Shown here: positions 27,444 to 33,957 of the stretch, one piece after another
How positions within the stretch are numbered: position 1 is the stretch's first letter
Layout: the number at the start of each line of letters is the position of its first letter
From: Planctomycetota bacterium
GTDB taxonomy: Bacteria; Planctomycetota; Planctomycetia; Gemmatales; Gemmataceae
Assembly: GCA_021325115.1 (NCBI GenBank)
Contig: JAJPHU010000186.1
Span: 1-33,957 of the forward strand
Reading direction: 5' to 3'
DNA length: 33,957 nt
Made by a program: the position numbers and the translations under genes
The notes under the pieces: model-generated
The model's input: only the letters and a program-made list of their open reading frames with translations
What the model was told of the DNA's origin: nothing
Databases searched by the model: none

Positions 27444-27527
27444 ACGAGCCGGAAGCGTAAGCGATGGCAAAACATCCGTCACTTACACTTCCGGCTCGTT
27501 ATACCGTCGCGAACGCTTCCGGCTCGT
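27444..27527. repeat. Three copies of a 24-nt repeat acgagccggaagcgtaagcgaYgg (one +, two -)
   Basis: 27444-27467 (+), 27476-27499 (-), 27504-27527 (-). Confidence 0.75.
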
Positions 27528-30500
27528 TACTCGGTGACGGCGGGCGGCGGCCGATAGCCGGTCTGCGTTTCTTCCTCTTCGGCCTGGATAATGATGCGCG
27601 GCGTCACCATGATGAGCAAGCTCTCGGCCGAGCGCCCGTAGCCGATGTTGCGGAACAGACGGCTCAGATAGGGGATCTTGCTCAGCACCGGCGGGCCAAA
27701 TTCATTGCGGCCCTCGGACAAACGTTTCAGACCGCCCATCAGCACGGTGCCGCCGTCCGGCACCGCCACGGTTGTGTTCACCGAGACACGCGACAGGCGC
27801 GGCTGCTGGATGAACTGGGTGAACACCACGGGCTGGCCGGTTGCTGTGCCGTCGAACAGAGGGAAGATCGGCGTCACTACCGGGAACAGGTTGACTTCGC
27901 CGTTGACTACGTTGGCCAAGCTGGGCGCCAGCGACAGACGCACGAAACGGCGATCGCCGGAGATGACGGCGTTGATGGTCAGGATGATATTCAAGGGGAA
28001 CAACGTGGTGATGGGATTGTACACCACTTGGCCGTAGCCGCCGTTGACCACCGAGACACCAATCGTGAAGAACTGGTAGTCCTGGACAGCGATGTTGGCC
28101 GTCTGCCCGTTGAACAGCGTCAGCTTGGGCGCCTGCATAACATTGGTACGAGTATCGCCAGCTACCGCTTCCATGAACAGGAACACCTGAATGTCGCTGA
28201 GGAATGCCAGGCCCATCGTCAGGCCGCCGTAGCCGGGGATGCCGGGGTAGCCACCAAACGGTGGCACAGCCTGCGGATAGGTCAGCTGCGTGATCGGAAT
28301 GTTCAGGTCGCTCGTCAGGGTGCCAGCCGGCGTCAAACCGGAGACCAGGTTGTTGGGGGCGAAGAAGTTGATGTACGCCGGATTGGCAAACTGGCCGGAG
28401 ACCAATTCCGGCTGGACTTGCAGCGCGGACCGGCTCTTGTTGAGGATGTTCATGTTGAAGTTGACGCCAATACGCTCGAAGAAATCCTCAGCGATGCTGA
28501 TGAACTTGACCTCGACGGCCACTTCCTGATCGATCAGGCGCCGCAAGGCGTTGAGCAGATCCTGAACCTGGTCCTGAATGTCTGGCGTCTGATTGACAAC
28601 CAAGGCCAGGGTCAGCGGATGGAAATCGATGGTCCCTGATCCGCCTTGCTCGGCCCAGCTGTGCGGCGCGATGGTGTTGGTGATTAGTTTGATGAGCATC
28701 TCTTCATGCGTCTGCGGACGCTGCTTGGTCACCTGGACATTGCTGCCCGATGCTCCCTCGGCGAAGCTGCTCGGCGACGCATTGGCCTGCGAGCTGCCAG
28801 GCGGCGCGGCCGGCAGGCTGACCGGCTGGCCGCCCGGCATTCCGGTCATGGCAGTCGGGGGCATCGTTGCGCTGAGCGCTTGATTGACATTGATCATGCC
28901 CAGCTGCGTTGTGGCGTCCGGCGTCGTACCAACCTGGCCGAAATTCTCCACGGCGATGACCAGGTCGGCCACCGGATAGACCACTTGCTTGAGCTTGCCG
29001 CGTGCCTGATCTTCCGTGGTGATTTTCAACACATCGTCGGACACGACATAGGTGAGGTGCACCAGACCCAACACCAATTTCAACGCCGATTTGAGAGAGA
29101 TATTGTCAAGTTTGATCGTCACCGGCGCGTCCAGCTGAATCCCTTTGTCGGCCAGGGCCGGCTCGTCAATGAAGATGTTGATACCCTGATCGCCGCGGAT
29201 GTAATCGATGACCTCGCGCAACGGCTGGTTGGTGCAGCTGAGACTGATCGGTGCCGTCAGCTTGCGCTCAATGTTGCGCTCTTCCGTCGAGATGCGCTGC
29301 GGAGATACGCCTTCCAGCGACTTGCGGCTTTGGATTCTCCGGCGACGCCCTTCATCTTTGGTGAAGGTGATGTCGTTCGAGACCGCATCCGGATCGCCGA
29401 TGTCGTCTGTACCGTGCATCGCTTCGATGAACACGTCTTCCTTGCGTGCCTTGTCATTCTCGTACTGAGAATGGTTGCGCTGGTACTTGGCCATGGTGAT
29501 GGCGGCGGTGGCCATCGGATTATCCGGATCCAACTCCTTGATCCGCAGCGCCACCATTTCCGCTTCGGGATACTTGGCGTCGTGGAACAACTCGTTGTAC
29601 TGCTTCATCAACTGGGCGATGTTTTTCTGCTTGACCTGCTCGGCGTTCTTGGCTTTGGCCATGTCGCTCTTGACCTTCCGTGATCGTTCATCGAAGCGGC
29701 TGTTGGCCAGTTCGGACTGCGCCTTGAGGAGCTGGAACTGTTGCAGGCGCGAATCGATCGGCCGCCGCAGCATCGCCAGCTGAGCCGGATCCAGCTGCTC
29801 CTCTGCCAGCCGGGCGAGATATTCCTGGAGCATGTCCACGGCCACATCGGTCTGTCCGGTGCGGAAGCGTTCCAGGGCTTGCGCCTGAACGTTCAGCCCT
29901 TCGGTGCGGAGTTGCTGGAACTTGACTTCGCGCAAAGCGCGTGTACGGGCCAGCAGCGATTGTCCTGGATCATCAGTGGCGCGGGCTTGTCCTTCCCTTG
30001 CTTGCCCTTCGGACTGGTAGGCACTGGTGAGGGCAATGCCGTTGCTGCGCGCACCGGGCTGCATCTCCGGCGTGTTGAGTATCTCACGTAGCCGGCCGCG
30101 GCGTCGTTCGTCGAGTTTGTTGGTATCGATGCTGGCCAGGATCAGATTAGCCCGACGATAATCGCGGTGCTGATAGGCCACAACGGCCTCATCAAAAGTG
30201 CGATTAGCTCGCCGCCGATTCTGCGCGTCCTCCTCGGCATCGATGGTGCGCAGCACGGCCAGGCCGGCCTCACCGGCGCCGAGCTTGACAGCTTCCTCAG
30301 CGAAACGCCGCGCGTTGGCTGTCTGACCGCTGCGTAGCTCCAAACGGGCCTGATCGAGCAACTGCTCAAAGTTCTGCGTTCGGAGTTCGGAATTCGGAGT
30401 TCTAAGCTGTGATTTCTCAGACCCCGGAACGTGGGACTCGGCACGGACGAGAGTGGTACCGCCGCCGCGCAGTTGATTGACCATCTGCATGGCGGCGTTG

Positions 30501-32320
30501 ATCGGCTGCAAGTCCAGACCGAAGGCAACGGCCAGCTGTCGGGCTTGAGACAGATCGCGCTCGGCGCCTTGGCAGCGCACCATTGGCGCCTGGGTCCCGT
30601 AGCGGAGCGTTTCGTTGGCCTGATGGACCAAACTGTCGATGCGTTGACGCGCCTGGAAGACAAGCTGTTGATAAACCTGGTTCGGCGTTTCTTCGCCAGG
30701 CCGAGAAGACACGCCGAGCTGCTGGGCTTCGGCGATCTTGTCGCGCGCCTCCAGAAGCCGATTTTGTTGCTGCAACATCTTTGCTTCCGCTATCAACTGA
30801 CGGGCGCGCATCTGCCCGTCCTTTGCTGGCGCTGCGGGCGGGTAGGTGGTTTGTGTTTGCGCTGTAGGCTGGTAGGTGGTTTGCACGGTGGGCGGATAGA
30901 CGGTCTTGCCGTTGTCGATCGGCTGGTTGGCCAGATAGGGCGAAGACGGCTGCGGATTGTTAGCAGCATAGGGCGCTGCTGCCGGCGTACCGTTCCCCTG
31001 CGAGTGCTGCGACATCTGTTGAATCTGACTGGTTTGCACGATGCCGCTTGCGTTAACGGAAGGCGCCGGATTGTTCGAAGCAACAGCGTTGTTGTTTTGA
31101 GCGAGCGGGCCGCGGCTCAGATCAGCCGCTTGACGCGGCGTCGTTGGCGGTTCCGGCAACTTGACACGCCGCTCCTTCTGACGCGCTACCTGAATGTCGG
31201 CCAACAGTTTATCGGGCCGATCGCCGAGGTCCCAGATACTATACGGCCCATGTTTGGTGCGTGCTTCGTAGGCCAGCTTCTCGGCACCATCGTAGTCTTT
31301 CTTCTCAAAACGTCGCCGCGCTTCAGCGAGCAGCTCCACAGACTGATGCTTGTCGCGCTGCGAACGAGCGCGGTCCACGTCGGATTGAAGTTTATCGGGC
31401 GTGTCCTCAAAGAACAGTCCCCAATGAATGTGACGAGCCGCGCGAAGCCGTGCGGCCGTTTTGTTGGCTTCTTCCAACTGCCCCTTGGCGAGCTGTTCGC
31501 GTCCTTGTTTCAAAAGAGCCAGGGCGTCTTCCTTGGTCTTGATGGAACTGGCCGACGCAGTGCCAGTCCCAGCTGAACCAGCGACTGGCGCGGTACCAGT
31601 CCCGCCGCCAGTGCGGGCAATGTCCTCCAGCAACCGGGCTGGATTGTCCTCGTTCCAGCTCAATCCCGCATTCAGAGCGGAGGCTTGCTCGGCACACTTG
31701 CGCGCCTCGGCGATGTCGCCGCGGCTCAGCGCTTGCCGTCCTTGCTGTACCAGGGCGCGTGCTTTTTCCGTATTGATCGAGGCTGTCGGGGATGCGCCCG
31801 GCTGAACGTGCATGCGTTGGCACAACGCCTGGAAGCGCTGTTTATCAGCAGGGCTGAGATATAGCTCATTGGGGATGATCTTCTTGAGGAGGGCAGCAGT
31901 TTCCGCGGACCGGCCATGCTGGAAGGCCGAATCGGCCAGGCCGAGTTGTTCGCGGGCCTCACGCCGCGCCTGAAGGGCCAGAGTATTGGCGGCGATGCGA
32001 CGCTCCAGTTCACGCCGCTCCTCCGGCGTCAAATCGTTGGCACGGTTTTGCGCTTCATGGTAAAGGGAGGCCGCCTTATCGTAATCGCCGAGCCGTTCCG
32101 CATCGATGCCGGCGTTAAGCGCCATCCGCGCCCGCGAGCTTCGGCCGCCGAGCTGCGCGACCACTTGCTCCGGATTATCTGTGGCCGCCGGCAGCGAGAC
32201 GAGGCCGGTGTCCGGGCTGGCGAGCAACGCCAGCGGTTGGGTCGCTGCCCCTACCAGAAGACTACCGACAAAATCGATCCATTTTCGCTTCTGTGCCCTA
32301 GCCACCATGGCCTCCTTCAT
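27527..32320 (-). CDS. Giant secretin-domain protein (type II/III secretion system GspD-like) with TPR-like N-terminus
   Basis: C-terminus VAVPDGGTVLMGGLKRLSEGRNEFGPPVLSKIPYLSRLFRNIGYGRSAESLLIMVTPRII; STN-like region; ATG at 32320 with ggagag upstream preferred over ORF start 32356. Confidence 0.88.
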   Translation of the reverse strand: MKEAMVARAQKRKWIDFVGSLLVGAATQPLALLASPDTGLVSLPAATDNPEQVVAQLGGRSSRARMALNAGIDAERLGDYDKAASLYHEAQNRANDLTPEERRELERRIAANTLALQARREAREQLGLADSAFQHGRSAETAALLKKIIPNELYLSPADKQRFQALCQRMHVQPGASPTASINTEKARALVQQGRQALSRGDIAEARKCAEQASALNAGLSWNEDNPARLLEDIARTGGGTGTAPVAGSAGTGTASASSIKTKEDALALLKQGREQLAKGQLEEANKTAARLRAARHIHWGLFFEDTPDKLQSDVDRARSQRDKHQSVELLAEARRRFEKKDYDGAEKLAYEARTKHGPYSIWDLGDRPDKLLADIQVARQKERRVKLPEPPTTPRQAADLSRGPLAQNNNAVASNNPAPSVNASGIVQTSQIQQMSQHSQGNGTPAAAPYAANNPQPSSPYLANQPIDNGKTVYPPTVQTTYQPTAQTQTTYPPAAPAKDGQMRARQLIAEAKMLQQQNRLLEARDKIAEAQQLGVSSRPGEETPNQVYQQLVFQARQRIDSLVHQANETLRYGTQAPMVRCQGAERDLSQARQLAVAFGLDLQPINAAMQMVNQLRGGGTTLVRAESHVPGSEKSQLRTPNSELRTQNFEQLLDQARLELRSGQTANARRFAEEAVKLGAGEAGLAVLRTIDAEEDAQNRRRANRTFDEAVVAYQHRDYRRANLILASIDTNKLDERRRGRLREILNTPEMQPGARSNGIALTSAYQSEGQAREGQARATDDPGQSLLARTRALREVKFQQLRTEGLNVQAQALERFRTGQTDVAVDMLQEYLARLAEEQLDPAQLAMLRRPIDSRLQQFQLLKAQSELANSRFDERSRKVKSDMAKAKNAEQVKQKNIAQLMKQYNELFHDAKYPEAEMVALRIKELDPDNPMATAAITMAKYQRNHSQYENDKARKEDVFIEAMHGTDDIGDPDAVSNDITFTKDEGRRRRIQSRKSLEGVSPQRISTEERNIERKLTAPISLSCTNQPLREVIDYIRGDQGINIFIDEPALADKGIQLDAPVTIKLDNISLKSALKLVLGLVHLTYVVSDDVLKITTEDQARGKLKQVVYPVADLVIAVENFGQVGTTPDATTQLGMINVNQALSATMPPTAMTGMPGGQPVSLPAAPPGSSQANASPSSFAEGASGSNVQVTKQRPQTHEEMLIKLITNTIAPHSWAEQGGSGTIDFHPLTLALVVNQTPDIQDQVQDLLNALRRLIDQEVAVEVKFISIAEDFFERIGVNFNMNILNKSRSALQVQPELVSGQFANPAYINFFAPNNLVSGLTPAGTLTSDLNIPITQLTYPQAVPPFGGYPGIPGYGGLTMGLAFLSDIQVFLFMEAVAGDTRTNVMQAPKLTLFNGQTANIAVQDYQFFTIGVSVVNGGYGQVVYNPITTLFPLNIILTINAVISGDRRFVRLSLAPSLANVVNGEVNLFPVVTPIFPLFDGTATGQPVVFTQFIQQPRLSRVSVNTTVAVPDGGTVLMGGLKRLSEGRNEFGPPVLSKIPYLSRLFRNIGYGRSAESLLIMVTPRIIIQAEEEETQTGYRPPPAVTE
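30375..30402. repeat. Heptanucleotide tandem repeat (ggagttc/ggaattc) inside secretin gene
   Basis: tgcgttc ggagttc ggaattc ggagttc; encodes LRTPNSELRTQNF in frame. Confidence 0.7.
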
Positions 32321-32356
32321 TGATTGCACCAGCTCTCCATCGGTCAATCCCCCCAT

Positions 32357-32416
32357 CAGTCCGCCAAAGCTAGCAGCTTTGGTTACTTAACCAAAGCAAG
32401 CAACTCTGGCGGACTG
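32357..32416. repeat. Imperfect palindrome in 5' leader of the secretin gene
   Basis: 29-nt arms 32357-32385 / 32388-32416, 23/29 complementary. Confidence 0.55.
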
Positions 32417-32670
32417 ACAGGAAATCAACCGAAGGAGACCCCCGTTGCCCCCATGCTGTCCCCGTAAGCCTTCCGCACCGTCTCGAACCAGGCCTCCCCA
32501 GCCCGATTCGGAAACTTTGGTCTTTTGTTTCACTCAAGTTTCGGACGGAAAAGCGATGCGGCTATAGCCATGACCTGCAATCAGGTCAAGACCGATTCTC
32601 TGCCACAGATATCCCTTACTAGATATTGGCGATCGAGGTTGCACCAGTCGCTGAGTAAGTTTTTCCACTC

Positions 32671-32703
32671 CCTCCCACAAGGGGAGAGGGAAGCCGCCGA
32701 TAG
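32671..32703. repeat. Possible truncated copy of the ccctcccacaagggagagg element
   Basis: ctccctcccacaaggggagagggaag shares core with 16183-16316 element. Confidence 0.35.
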
Positions 32704-32811
32704 ATTGGCCTTCCGCAAGGCTTGCCGATTCGCTATGCCGTTGCGCGGCGCATTCTTCGCCAGCCCGCAGCGCCAGCAAGAGATGTTGGTGAAAAAAGGA
32801 CGAGTTGGCAA

Positions 32812-33957
32812 ATGAGAGGCCTGCCGCTATTTCTATTTTTCTTTTGCAATTATCTTTATTCGTCTGGACCTCTTTCGCTCTGGGCGCAATCTGGGGAAGA
32901 GACCTCAACGGTCAACGAAGGGTTCATCGCCTCGGCTCGTCGCAATTTACGTCAGGGAAATACGGCCGCGGAGTGTACGATGGAAATGCTCGGTCGGATG
33001 GCTGAGCAGGCACGCGCCGCCGGGGAATCGCTGACCTTGGTCCGCAGTTTTGCTAACGATTTGGCCGACCTGGCGGTTCAGGGACCGCCGCGCTTGCGCG
33101 GCCTCGCTGCTCGCACCCTGGCCCAGATTGAGCCGCCCCTCCGCGTCGCCGTGCCGGCTTTGACGGCATTACTTCGCAGCGAGGATACGGAATTGCGCTG
33201 CGCCGCTGCCGATAGCTTCGTACTGATACTCCAGAATTTGTTGAACGCGGCAGGTCCGGCTTTTCACCCCGCTTCACGCAGCGATTTGATCTTGGCAGTT
33301 AGCACCATCTTGCCAGTGGTACGTGCAGGGTTAGATGATAGGCGCCCGGAAGTTCGCCGCCGCTGTCTGGAAACGATCGGCTTGGCCTGCGCTGCCCTGA
33401 CCCGCCTCATGGATGAACCAATCGGCAACGATGATCCATCCACGCGTCGGCCGTTGCAAGCCGAGTATGAGGAGTTGCGTCCCCTGTTATCAGCCCTGCA
33501 CACTCTAGGTCCGGAGTTGGAGCGTTTTTTACACTATAGTGATCCCGAAATGCGAATTTTGACACATAAAGTGCTGGAGGAGTTAGGCGTAGCGCGGAAC
33601 CGCTGGCTGCACCGTTGCGCCGCGCGGCAGGAAGAGATCAATGAAAAAGTGCTGGGCGAACTGTTGCACGAGGCCGTCCCGCACTTGGCCGAGGAGTTGG
33701 CATATCCCGATGTGCGTGTGCGCCGCAGTGCTCTGGACGTGCTGGAAATGTCCGGTCCCTTAGCCCTGCCAGCTCTGCCGGCGCTGACACGCGCCCTGCG
33801 CGATCCCGATCGCTTTGTCCGCTGGTCGGCGGTGCGCACGGTGGGCAAGCTTGGCCCCGCGGCCGCACCGCAGACACGCGCTGACCTCACGCGCTTACTG
33901 AACGATCCCGATGTGGACCTGCGCAAAGCTGCCGCCCACGCACTGGAGCGGCTGCAA
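32812..33957 (+). CDS. HEAT-repeat protein with signal peptide, 3' truncated by window
   Basis: Manual translation from ATG 32812: MRGLPLFLFFFCNYLYSSGPLSLWAQSGEE...; ALPALTRALRDPDRFVRWSAVRTVGKLGPAAAPQTRADLTRLLNDPDVDLRKAAAHALERLQ; no stop before window end, so missing from ORF track. Confidence 0.85.
   Translation, partial: MRGLPLFLFFFCNYLYSSGPLSLWAQSGEETSTVNEGFIASARRNLRQGNTAAECTMEMLGRMAEQARAAGESLTLVRSFANDLADLAVQGPPRLRGLAARTLAQIEPPLRVAVPALTALLRSEDTELRCAAADSFVLILQNLLNAAGPAFHPASRSDLILAVSTILPVVRAGLDDRRPEVRRRCLETIGLACAALTRLMDEPIGNDDPSTRRPLQAEYEELRPLLSALHTLGPELERFLHYSDPEMRILTHKVLEELGVARNRWLHRCAARQEEINEKVLGELLHEAVPHLAEELAYPDVRVRRSALDVLEMSGPLALPALPALTRALRDPDRFVRWSAVRTVGKLGPAAAPQTRADLTRLLNDPDVDLRKAAAHALERLQ

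Noticed and set aside
27464-28639. 391-aa plus-strand ORF
   Set aside because: Antisense to the strongly supported secretin gene; low-complexity shadow-frame composition typical of high-GC codon bias
28706-31576. Long plus-strand ORFs (28706-29683, 30431-31576)
   Set aside because: Antisense shadows of the secretin coding sequence with no recognisable domains
1-33957. CRISPR array, tRNA or rRNA genes, prophage or integrase
   Set aside because: No regularly spaced direct repeats, cloverleaf signatures, rRNA motifs or phage/integrase proteins were seen

Overview
This 34 kb window looks like ordinary chromosomal DNA from a planctomycete, probably Gemmatales-like; that placement is inferred from gene content and palindrome-rich intergenic regions. 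Recognisable genes: Lhr-like helicase C-terminus, Sfp-type phosphopantetheinyl transferase, ClpC, neutral-ceramidase-like protein, a three-gene membrane-fusion/adaptor locus, YdjM-type membrane hydrolase, threonine synthase, DUF1501 protein, diacylglycerol-kinase-like protein, Gfo/Idh/MocA oxidoreductase, S1C PDZ protease, TIM-barrel isomerase/epimerase, RseP, Dxr, a giant secretin, and a HEAT-repeat protein running off the right edge (absent from the ORF track). No rRNA, tRNA or CRISPR was recognised. Most interesting signals: (1) the locus at 6823-13903 encoding three HlyD-like adaptors fused to GAF-like domains, a WD40 propeller, and a PqqD-like/M50 protease/STN-like array, with no transporter gene beside it; (2) a ~134 bp palindromic element inserted in the 3' end of a Phd/YefM-type antitoxin gene with apparent 5-bp TAAGG target duplication. 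Removing it restores the canonical antitoxin C-terminus and an ATGA overlap with a 17-codon PIN toxin remnant; (3) many different long-stem palindromes between genes, some supplying stop codons; (4) a repeated W/D-P-x-KLL-type motif and an in-frame heptad DNA repeat inside the giant secretin gene.
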